From contig JAFSBX010000063.1 in assembly GCA_017437065.1 (NCBI GenBank), forward strand, positions 1 to 40,980: a DNA stretch of 40,980 nucleotides, written 5' to 3'. Shown in pieces: positions 16,942 through 25,455 of this stretch. This DNA is from Lachnospiraceae bacterium. GTDB lineage: Bacteria > Bacillota > Clostridia > Lachnospirales > Lachnospiraceae. Below the pieces are notes generated by a model, which was not told the DNA's origin, searched no databases, and worked only from the letters and a program-made list of their open reading frames with translations. A program made the position numbers and the translations under genes. The stretch's first letter is position 1, and every line of letters begins with the position of its first letter.

Positions 16942-19900
16942 TTACCATTTAAAAAGATTTTGAACCCATGCCATTGCACGTCCTGTAATCTTGAATGTTA
17001 CTTTCTTTGTTCCGGCATAGTTTCCAATACCTTTAATTGTTACACTTGCTTTACCTTTATTGATGTTGTTTTCATAGCTGTCTGCGACAATTTCGTAATG
17101 TACTCCTTCTTTCAGCTTTGTATCTCCTACTTTAATAGTAGTGAAATCTTCTGCTGTAAGTGTAACTTTTTTTCCTGTGTATGGCTTGGATTTTACTACT
17201 ACTTTTGCTTTAGCAATATCCTGAACCGCTACAGTGTATACTTTTTCATTGCTATCTTTGTAGTTTGTACTCTTTGCTGTTGCAACAACTTTTACTTGTG
17301 AATATGCCTCTACTACGTCACTCTTAGTTAATTTTATTTCTTCATCACCTTCAAGTAAGTAATAGGTTACTGTGTAATCTTTGTTTGCTTTCAGTTTTGC
17401 ACCATCTGCATCTGTAAGTACAGGCGCGGATACATATTTACCTTTCTTATTCTGGTAAGCTACATCTGCTACTGTCATATTCATGTCTTCCAAACTAGCC
17501 GGAGTAATTACAAATGTTGTTGATAACTTACCTTTGTATCCATTAATACCCTGAATTGTTACCTGCGGTTTCTTATTCTCTGCCATGTTTTCTTTTGTAA
17601 CAGCTTTGTTTCTCTTATAGGATACTTTGTAATCTACACCTTCTACAAGTTCATTTCCATTAATGGTTACTGTAACATCAAGCCTGCTGCCTTTCTTTGC
17701 AAATACAGCTGTTGCACTGTTACCACTTGCATCTGCGATACCATTTACTGCTACACCCTCTTTTGCTGCATTATTTGCAAATAATTCTACGGCATTTACT
17801 TTAAATGTCTTTTTAATGGTTCCTGTATATTTTCCAATACCTTTGTAAAATGCTGTTGCTTTACCTGCTTTTTTATTCTTGCTGTAAGTAACAATATAAT
17901 CTGTACCTTCCACAAAAGAATATCCTGACTCTGCATTTTTGGCAATAATCATACCACCTGCCTGTACTGCTTCTCCTGTTGCTGCATTGAAGTCAACGTT
18001 TGCTGCCCATTTTGTATCATCAATTTTTGCCACTTTGGAAAGTTTTGTAGCTGTAATCTTGAATGTCTTAGTCACTTTACCGATATAGCCTTCTTCAACC
18101 TTACCTGTAATAGTAATGGTTGCTGTTCCAACATTTGTATTGTCAGAATATTCAACGTTATAGCACTTGCTGTCAATTGTTTTTTTGCCGGAAAATACTC
18201 CAACTTTTGGCTCCTGTGCTGTACCGTCACATACTACACTGTAGGATTTCTTTCCTTCAATTTTAACAGTTAATTTGCTGATATCAGTTACTTTACCTTT
18301 TGCATAAACTTTAATGTCTTTTACTACAGTTCCTTCATAGTTTCCTTTACCTGTAATCACCATCTGATAATCACCGGCTGTCTTAACCTGTTTTAATGCT
18401 GTTGCATCTTCCGGAATAACACTATTACCACTTACATTTTCATACTTGTAATATACAACAGTATAGTCTTTACTTCCTAATTTTATAGATTTACCATTTG
18501 TTGCATATGTAATCTTTGTTAATGCTTTCTGGTTTTTACCTGTTTCAACTAAACTGTCTTTGTAGTCAACTACAATACCATCTGTTCCAAGATCTTTTTT
18601 AATAATTTTAAAAGTTGCTGTATCGCTTCCTTCGTAATTTCCTTTACCTTTTACAGTTACTGTAGCTGTACCAACCTTTTTATTATTTTTTATTTTAACA
18701 GTATAGTCTTTATTTACCTCTAATAATTCACCATTGTCATATACTTTGATTTCCGGTACGATTACTTTTCCTGTAAAAATCTGATCAGCAATCGGTGCAA
18801 TCCACATTCCTTCTTCCGGAATAACAATTTCCGGTACTTCCGGTTTATCCGGTTCCGGACTTGGCTCAGGAGTCGGTTCAGGTGTTTCTCCCTTAGCCGG
18901 AGCTGTCATAACAAGGCTTACATTATCAATATAAACTACCGGTCCGTTTGCATCATCCGGTGTAGCATCTTCTGTCATTGTACCGGCAATTGTTACCGTA
19001 TACTCTCCTTCTGTAAGAGCAAGATTAGTAAGTGTACATGCTCCGTTTACTACATTTTGTTTTCCTACTACTGCACCGGTTGCATCAACAACCTGCATTA
19101 CAAAGTTCTCTACTGTACAAGGATTACTTACAGTATCAACATCTACTGATAACGCATATGTTCCTGCATCATTTCCTGTAATAGTAACTTTCTGTGATAA
19201 GCTGAATGCTGTACCTGCAGTTACAACCATAATACGGTTGTTACCCGCATCATCCCACTTAGCATCTGTTTTGATATTTCCGGAATTATCATAAGGTGTT
19301 ACATCCCAGCCTGTCGGATATTTTACCCATCCATCCGGATACGTTGTTACTTCTGTAAAGTCACCATTTGTAATCACATCAAGTCCTTCTGTTAAACGAA
19401 GTTTAATATCACCTACAATAAATGTTGCACCATCGGTATCAGCAGGAGCTTTTGCATAATATTTTACTGTAACCTGATTGTTTGTAACTGCAAAAGTCTC
19501 TTCCATCACTTTATCTTCCACCATAATATCACTGGTGTCGATATGTGCTGTTTTAACTTCGTTAACTCCATCACTCAATGCCATATAAGCTTCCGTTACA
19601 TTGCTCTTAACTCTAATATCATTCTGTAATGTATAAACACCATTAGGAATATCTTTTACGGTATAGCTGAATACTGCATCATAACCATCCTGAGACCATG
19701 CTACTAAGTTCGTATTTCCTGTAGAACCATCTGCTTCTGTCTTAGGCGTAAATCCTTCAAATTTCCAGCCTTCTGTACCGTCTGCAAAATCCCATGCCCA
19801 TACAACATCTGTATCAGGAGTTTCAACACCCAATTCGCTCATTACAAGTTTCACATTGTCAATATATACTACCGGTCCATTTGCATCATCCGGTGTAGTA

Positions 19901-22900
19901 TCTTCCGTCATTGTACCGGCAATCTGTACCGTATAAATTCCTTCGGGAAGAGCAAGTCCGTCAAGCGTACATGTTCCATTTTCTACTTTCTGCTTGCCTA
20001 CTTCTTTGCCTTCAGCATCAAGAACTTTCATTGTAAAGTTTTCTACTGCACAAGGATTACTTACAGTATCAACATCCACTGATAATGAATAGATACCTGC
20101 ATCAGTTGCTGAAACAGAAACTTTCTGCGATAAACTAAACTCTGTTCCTGCAGCTACAACCATAACACGGTTATTACCCGGATCATCCCATTTAGCATCT
20201 GTTTTAATATTTCCGGAGTTATCATAAGGTGTTACATCCCAGCCTGTCGGATATTTTACCCATCCATCCGGATATGTTGCGACTTCTGTAAAGTCACCAT
20301 TTGTAATAATGTTCGCACCTTCTACGAGATACAACTTAATATCGCCAACTGCAAAAGTTGAACCGGTTGCATCATCCGGTGCTGATACATAATACTTAAC
20401 AATTACTTCATTATTTGTTACTTCAAATTTTTCACCTAAGAACTGATCTTCAACAAATACATCCTGTGTATCAACAGGTTTTGACTTTACTTCATTTGTT
20501 CCGTCACTTAAAGCCATCTGAACATTGTTCATATTGCTTTTAACTTTGATATCATTCTGTAATGTATAGATACCATTTGGAATACCTGTAACTTTATAGC
20601 TGAATACTGCATCATAAGCAGTCTGGGACCATGCTACCAAGTTTGTATTTCCTGTAGAACTGTCTGCTTCTGTTTTAGGAGTAAATCCTTCGAATTCCCA
20701 GCCTTCTGTACTATCTGTAGCAAAATCCCAATCCCAGATAACTGTATCATAGGATTCTACAATTGGAGCATCATTTCCGTCTACATTAATAGTCATTTTT
20801 GCTGCTGTTTCTTTAACTACTGTTTTATTAGGATAGTAAACGCCTGCTTTTACTTCTACTTCTGTTCCGTTGTATACACCGGATTCTGCTGTAAGTTCAT
20901 AAGACCATGTTCCATCTTCATTTACGGCAACGTTATACATTTTGTCTCCAATTACAACAGTAACATAATCAACATAAGCTGCTGTACCGGAGATAGTATA
21001 AGGGAATGCAGTAACATTTCCGCCATCTGCTGGTTCATTTAATGTGATTGCTGTCTGTGCTGCTAAATCAGTTGTGAAGTTGGCACCTTTAATATCATCA
21101 ATATAGAATGTACCACTGGTAACGCTACCTTCCTGATTTGTATAAATTTCAACAGTCTTTAAGTCTACTTTTCCGTCAATATGACTTGTACCACCTGTCC
21201 AGTCTGCTTCCACAATATCAGCAAACGGCACATAATAAATCATAGGACCTTTACCGAATAAATATCCCGTATAGTTATATGTAGTCAATTCATCTGTCAT
21301 CTGAAGCTTAAACTGGTTGCCTGATCCATCAGATTCAATATATAATGTAAATCCATCGTATCCGGCCAGATTCAACTTATCCATTTGTTTCACTGCACCG
21401 GCATAGCCTTTGCCGTTATAGTTATAATCAATTCTTGCTCCGTAAGAACCTTCTGATTTATGTACAGGATCTAAGGACATATCGAATGTACCACCACCTG
21501 CATTTACTGCATATGCTGCCTGCAACAGAGCATTTGAACCACTATAACCTTCGAAGTCATCTGCCTTTGTAGAAGAACCTACATAAACACTATCTACATA
21601 AACAGTATTTGCCACTCCATCAAAATCATAATTTAATGCAACACCATAGTTACCTGTGTAGAAATTATCTGCATTAAGTGCAATTGTTCCGGTTGCACTG
21701 CCGGCTGTAGCTGCAGCGGAAATAACAAATTCAACTTTAACGACTTTACTAAAATCAAAATCTTTATTTTCGCCAAATAAGAATTTATTCATTACACCGG
21801 TAGTTCCGTTTAAAACAACATCAGTACTTGTCCAAACTGTACCATCAGCATCAGTTAACTGTAAATTCAAAGTATTTCCGCTATTATCAGGTTTTACCCA
21901 TGCATATACACAGTCATATACTGTAAAGTCTGCATTTGCAAGAGTATTTGTATATACAACCTTACTTTCATTTCCGTTGATTGTATATTCTGCTACAATG
22001 TTCTCATCAAGACCAAAATAATATTCACCATCTTCAAGTGTATTTGCAGGTGCAGACTCTGCTAAAGGAATAAATTTTGTACCGGAAGATAATTCTACAG
22101 ATTTCAAAATAACTTTATCCCTGCTTCCTTCCGGAAACGTAACACGAATTACACGAACTGTCTGACTGACATTTAAATCACCAAATGTAACTTTTGTGTA
22201 ATCTCCATCAGCAACATTTGCAATTTCTGCTGCATCAGCATATGTAACACCGTCATAAGAATATTCCACTTTAGGCATTACACCATCTTTTGTATAAGCA
22301 ACAATACGATATGCATTAATATCATCGCCGGTTTTGTAAAGAATTGTTGCATTTTCTGCATCTGTTGTAGTAATACCATCATAATTACCTGTAGCTGCTG
22401 TTAAATTAGTTGACTTAAATGTGTAATAAGGAGCTGCATTAATACCAAATGTATTATCCTGAATCATAACGTTAGTATTTACACCTGCACCACCTAATTC
22501 TCCTCTATAGGAGTTACCATCATTCTGATAGGTAATAGAAATAGTATCTAACTTACAAGCACTTTCACCGGCTATATAAATTCTGGTGTAATAGTAATTT
22601 TCCGCATTGGATACGTTAGAAACAGAATATTCTTTTGTACCTGCCGTATGTGCTGCTTCAAGCTGTTTATAGCTGATTCCATCTGCTGAAACAAAGATTT
22701 TCGGCTCATTTCCTTCTTCTGTTTCGTTAATAGCTGTTACAACTACATCCTTTACAGGAATGATTGCTTCATATTCAATATATCCTTCTGTTTTGCTCTG
22801 GTTTACGATAGAGCTGCTGGAATATGAAATATTGGCAGAATGATCACTGCTGTATGTACGTCTGATTTCTGTAGGGTTAGCATCTGTACTGGATACTGCA

Positions 22901-25206
22901 ATCAGATCAAGTTCATCTACTACTACATGTTTTGTATTGTTAACAGTTACGATATTGGACCAAAGACCGGCTCCACTTTCGTTACATGCACGTAAACGAT
23001 AAGAATAGGTCTTTCCATCTACTGCTGTTTCATCATGATAACCTGCGATACAGTCATGTGCTTTATCTTCCCAGTTACGTCCTGAATCATATACATAATC
23101 TTCTTCATCTGCAATGGTTGTCCAAACAGAGTCTTCTGTAGCAACGCCATCTGTTCTCTGGATTTCATACCATGCACCACCTACAACACCTCTCCATTTG
23201 ATGTCACCAACTGAACCATCTAAGAAAGATTTGTCATGTTCATTTGCACTGCCTGCTGCATAAAGCAATGGTGCTTCTTCTGTTTCCGGAGCAGGAATCT
23301 TAATTTTTCTTGCTTCTTCATATGTATCTGCTTTACCATTTGCAATCTGCGCATATGCAAAAAGTGCACGCAAGATTTCTGTCTCACCATAATAATCGCC
23401 TGATTCAAAGCCCGGCCAGTGATAAGCTGCCCAAAAACCGTCCTCATCATGGAAATAATAACCAAATCCGTCTTTATGAGCACGTAAACTCCACATCATA
23501 ATACCATTAGTACCATTCTCAAGACCTTGCTGGAAAACATCTATGCAAGGCTTTGCTTCTACTTTTCCACCAAACTCGCCTAAGATAAAAGGCTTACCTG
23601 CATTATGTGCAGCAATTGTATCATTCTTACATCTCTCTGCATAGTTACCTTCATAATAGTGTGCACCTAAAATATCACAAGGATTGTTTGCTGCAAGTGA
23701 ACCTTTTTGTGACATAGACATTCTTCCATCTAAAATGAGATGTCTTCTAACAATGGTAGTTTCGGCAGTTTCCTCTGAATTTGTAGCTGTGCTGTCCTCT
23801 GTTATAACTTTTTTTGTCATAGCTTTTTCGGTTATAACTTCTTCTGTTGTAACTTCTTCTGTTGCAACTTCCTCTGTTACAACTTCCTCTGTTGCAACTT
23901 CCTCTGTTACAGCTTCTTCTGTTACAGCTTCTTCTGTTACAGCTTCTTCTGTTGCAACTTTCTCTGTTACAGCTTCTTCTGTTGCAACTTCTTCTGTTGC
24001 AACTTCCTCTGCTGCAGCTTCCTCTGTTACAGCTTCTTCTGTTACAGCTTCTTCTGTTGCAACTTCCTCTGTTATAGTTTCTTCTATTATAACTTCTTCT
24101 CTTATAGCTGCAACTGCTATAATTTCTTCGATTATAGTTTCTTCTGTTGTAGCTTCTTCTGTTACAACTTCTTCTGTTGCAACTTCTTCTGTTGCAACTT
24201 CTTCTGTTACAACTTCTTCTGTTACAACTTCTTCTGTTACAACTTCTTCTGTTACTGCTTCCTCTGTTGTAACTTCTTCTGTTGTAATTTCTTCTGTTGT
24301 AGCTTCTTCTGTTGTAACTTCTTCTATTGTATCTGCAACTGCCATAGCTTTTTGTGTTACAACTTCTTCTGTTTTAGTTTCTTCCGATGTAATTTCATAT
24401 GGAATAGTAGTATCACCATAAATAGATCTGATATGATTTGCTACTTCATTAGTCCATTTGGAAAGAACTTCATCAAGTTCATCCTGTGATCTGTTACCAA
24501 CCTCATTACCGGTTTCCCAGCAAAGGATTGCAGGGTCATCCATGTATTTAACACCTGTAACAGAGTTTGTCCTATTTAACAAATGAGTAATCATCTGCTT
24601 AAAATAGTCCATACATTTTTCACTAGAATAAAATTCCCATGCCCAATCCTGGAAACCGGACTGTGTAGGCGTTCCATCAGCTTCACCGGCAAGCCATACA
24701 TAGCCATCCATACCACCAATCCAATGCCAGTGGTCTACTAATGGAATAATCAGACGTATCCCATGTCTGTTACATGCATCAAGTAAATGGTCAAGACTAT
24801 TCAATGCATCTTCATTAAATGTCAACTGACCATTTTCATCTACACCTGTTACGTATGCCGTAGCAGAGTTTTGTCCGTTATAAACCGGAATGGTATAGCT
24901 TCGGGTAACATTACCACCCATAGCTTTAATAGTTTTTACTGCGTTTTCAGACTCCCACGCTGTATCACTGGTTGCCTGCGGATAGTTCAAAGAAACAAAT
25001 TTTAATTCTTTGTCTCCATCCATCAGTTTTGTTCCATCAACTGTTATGAAATTTTCAAAAACAGTCGAAAAGTTAGGTGCATAGTCATACTTGATTGTAT
25101 TGCCTTCTGCTTCTACAACGCCGGCTTTTGTTGTTCCACCGAAACCGGATACACTCAAGGCAGCTGACAGCACCAAAGCTAATGCTCTCTTAAATACTGT
25201 TTTCAT
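16942..25206 (-). CDS. Giant secreted GH5 multidomain glycanase, probable beta-mannanase
   Basis: This 2754-residue protein has a signal peptide (about 1-30) and a GH5 catalytic domain at about 40-620. The predicted acid/base is E235 in WETGNEVGN, a HxY motif is H516-Y518, and the nucleophile is E544 in ILGEFGG. About 210 residues of TEEVV-like repeats (271-485) split this domain between the two glutamates. After it come a fibronectin-like region (about 645-760), several beta-sandwich or carbohydrate-binding-like regions (about 760-1390), an Ig-like region (about 1390-1480), two copies of a 311-residue module (about 1489-2100), a Pro/Glu linker (about 2104-2128) and seven repeats with V-x-G-x-G-x-Y-x-G-T ends (about 2130-2754). 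No LPXTG is seen. The catalytic region most resembles mannanases of GH5_7 type, so beta-mannan is the best guess for substrate. AAGGAG precedes the ATG. No good terminator follows the stop. Confidence 0.85.
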   Translation of the reverse strand: MKTVFKRALALVLSAALSVSGFGGTTKAGVVEAEGNTIKYDYAPNFSTVFENFITVDGTKLMDGDKELKFVSLNYPQATSDTAWESENAVKTIKAMGGNVTRSYTIPVYNGQNSATAYVTGVDENGQLTFNEDALNSLDHLLDACNRHGIRLIIPLVDHWHWIGGMDGYVWLAGEADGTPTQSGFQDWAWEFYSSEKCMDYFKQMITHLLNRTNSVTGVKYMDDPAILCWETGNEVGNRSQDELDEVLSKWTNEVANHIRSIYGDTTIPYEITSEETKTEEVVTQKAMAVADTIEEVTTEEATTEEITTEEVTTEEAVTEEVVTEEVVTEEVVTEEVATEEVATEEVVTEEATTEETIIEEIIAVAAIREEVIIEETITEEVATEEAVTEEAVTEEAAAEEVATEEVATEEAVTEKVATEEAVTEEAVTEEAVTEEVATEEVVTEEVATEEVTTEEVITEKAMTKKVITEDSTATNSEETAETTIVRRHLILDGRMSMSQKGSLAANNPCDILGAHYYEGNYAERCKNDTIAAHNAGKPFILGEFGGKVEAKPCIDVFQQGLENGTNGIMMWSLRAHKDGFGYYFHDEDGFWAAYHWPGFESGDYYGETEILRALFAYAQIANGKADTYEEARKIKIPAPETEEAPLLYAAGSANEHDKSFLDGSVGDIKWRGVVGGAWYEIQRTDGVATEDSVWTTIADEEDYVYDSGRNWEDKAHDCIAGYHDETAVDGKTYSYRLRACNESGAGLWSNIVTVNNTKHVVVDELDLIAVSSTDANPTEIRRTYSSDHSANISYSSSSIVNQSKTEGYIEYEAIIPVKDVVVTAINETEEGNEPKIFVSADGISYKQLEAAHTAGTKEYSVSNVSNAENYYYTRIYIAGESACKLDTISITYQNDGNSYRGELGGAGVNTNVMIQDNTFGINAAPYYTFKSTNLTAATGNYDGITTTDAENATILYKTGDDINAYRIVAYTKDGVMPKVEYSYDGVTYADAAEIANVADGDYTKVTFGDLNVSQTVRVIRVTFPEGSRDKVILKSVELSSGTKFIPLAESAPANTLEDGEYYFGLDENIVAEYTINGNESKVVYTNTLANADFTVYDCVYAWVKPDNSGNTLNLQLTDADGTVWTSTDVVLNGTTGVMNKFLFGENKDFDFSKVVKVEFVISAAATAGSATGTIALNADNFYTGNYGVALNYDFDGVANTVYVDSVYVGSSTKADDFEGYSGSNALLQAAYAVNAGGGTFDMSLDPVHKSEGSYGARIDYNYNGKGYAGAVKQMDKLNLAGYDGFTLYIESDGSGNQFKLQMTDELTTYNYTGYLFGKGPMIYYVPFADIVEADWTGGTSHIDGKVDLKTVEIYTNQEGSVTSGTFYIDDIKGANFTTDLAAQTAITLNEPADGGNVTAFPYTISGTAAYVDYVTVVIGDKMYNVAVNEDGTWSYELTAESGVYNGTEVEVKAGVYYPNKTVVKETAAKMTINVDGNDAPIVESYDTVIWDWDFATDSTEGWEFEGFTPKTEADSSTGNTNLVAWSQTAYDAVFSYKVTGIPNGIYTLQNDIKVKSNMNNVQMALSDGTNEVKSKPVDTQDVFVEDQFLGEKFEVTNNEVIVKYYVSAPDDATGSTFAVGDIKLYLVEGANIITNGDFTEVATYPDGWVKYPTGWDVTPYDNSGNIKTDAKWDDPGNNRVMVVAAGTEFSLSQKVSVSATDAGIYSLSVDVDTVSNPCAVENFTMKVLDAEGKEVGKQKVENGTCTLDGLALPEGIYTVQIAGTMTEDTTPDDANGPVVYIDNVKLVMSELGVETPDTDVVWAWDFADGTEGWKFEGFTPKTEADGSTGNTNLVAWSQDGYDAVFSYTVKDIPNGVYTLQNDIRVKSNVTEAYMALSDGVNEVKTAHIDTSDIMVEDKVMEETFAVTNNQVTVKYYAKAPADTDGATFIVGDIKLRLTEGLDVITNGDFTEVTTYPDGWVKYPTGWDVTPYDNSGNIKTDAKWDDAGNNRIMVVTAGTAFSLSQKVTITGNDAGTYALSVDVDTVSNPCTVENFVMQVVDATGAVVGKQNVVNGACTLTNLALTEGEYTVTIAGTMTEDATPDDANGPVVYIDNVSLVMTAPAKGETPEPTPEPSPEPDKPEVPEIVIPEEGMWIAPIADQIFTGKVIVPEIKVYDNGELLEVNKDYTVKIKNNKKVGTATVTVKGKGNYEGSDTATFKIIKKDLGTDGIVVDYKDSLVETGKNQKALTKITYATNGKSIKLGSKDYTVVYYKYENVSGNSVIPEDATALKQVKTAGDYQMVITGKGNYEGTVVKDIKVYAKGKVTDISKLTVKIEGKKSYSVVCDGTAQEPKVGVFSGKKTIDSKCYNVEYSDNTNVGTATITITGKVEEGYIGKVTKTFKITATKLSKVAKIDDTKWAANVDFNAATGEAVQAGGMIIAKNAESGYSFVEGTDYIVTYSKNKKAGKATAFYKGIGKYTGTIKKTFKVNAVELFANNAAKEGVAVNGIADASGNSATAVFAKKGSRLDVTVTINGNELVEGVDYKVSYKRNKAVTKENMAENKKPQVTIQGINGYKGKLSTTFVITPASLEDMNMTVADVAYQNKKGKYVSAPVLTDADGAKLKANKDYTVTYYLLEGDEEIKLTKSDVVEAYSQVKVVATAKSTNYKDSNEKVYTVAVQDIAKAKVVVKSKPYTGKKVTLTAEDFTTIKVGDTKLKEGVHYEIVADSYENNINKGKASVTIKGIGNYAGTKKVTFKITGRAMAWVQNLFKW
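18954..20741 (-). repeat. Tandem duplication of a 311-residue module in the giant GH5 gene
   Basis: Two segments 933 bp apart are nearly identical over long stretches. Examples are the blocks at 19291 and 20224, both encoding DVTPYDNSGNIKTDAKWDD. Each module starts WDFA..TEGW..EGFTPKTEAD and ends GPVVYIDNV. Each looks like two beta-sandwich domains of carbohydrate-binding type. Confidence 0.85.
23794..24384 (-). repeat. 15-bp tandem repeat encoding about 40 TEEVV pentapeptides
   Basis: Units of ACAGAAGAAGTTGTA and close variants encode T-E-E-x-x. The Glu pair stays in one register from residue 275 to 471 without a single indel. A degenerate patch lies at about 356-376 (TIIEEIIAVAAIREEV). The array is inside the GH5 barrel. 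The opposite strand is also open here only because the repeat lacks stop codons. Confidence 0.95.
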
Positions 25207-25348
25207 CTCTCTCTCCTTTTTTGATTTTTCTATATCTTTAAAATATCACTTTATAATTCCATATTCCTTTACTTTTCTTTTGATTTCTATACATTTTTTT
25301 GTTACTGCACTGCTTACACTGCTTGGCTTGCACAATTTCCTATTACAC

Positions 25349-25385
25349 AAAAAAACTAAGCCACAGTTTTAAATCTGTGGCTTAG
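25349..25385 (-). terminator. GH3 terminator
   Basis: CTAAGCCACAG and CTGTGGCTTAG form an 11-bp stem with an 8-nt loop, followed on the minus strand by seven T. It lies 70 bp after the GH3 stop. The other strand also ends in a T-run. A promoter-like sequence lies just upstream of it. Confidence 0.88.
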
Positions 25386-25416
25386 CTTTTTTACTATTCA
25401 ACTCTGAAATTCAGTT

Positions 25417-25444
25417 ACGATAACAAGTTTATACTGCTTGTCAA
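25417..25444 (-). promoter_or_regulatory. Promoter-like repeat copy before the giant GH5 gene
   Basis: TTGACA and TATCGT are 16 bp apart on the minus strand. The TTGACA region is part of the exact 21-nt repeat shared with the metK promoter. Transcription starting near 25409 would meet the terminator at 25385-25349 before reaching the GH5 gene at 25206. It might drive GH5 only by read-through. Confidence 0.45.
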
Positions 25445-25455
25445 TGGTTTGATTA

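Noticed and set aside
23794-24384. CRISPR array
   Set aside because: The repeat is a continuous 15-bp coding tandem without unique spacers.
23684-24421. A 245-codon plus-strand frame rich in Val, Thr and Ser inside the GH5 gene
   Set aside because: It exists because the 15-bp repeat contains no stop in this frame. It has no ribosome binding site and reads against an intact 2754-codon gene.
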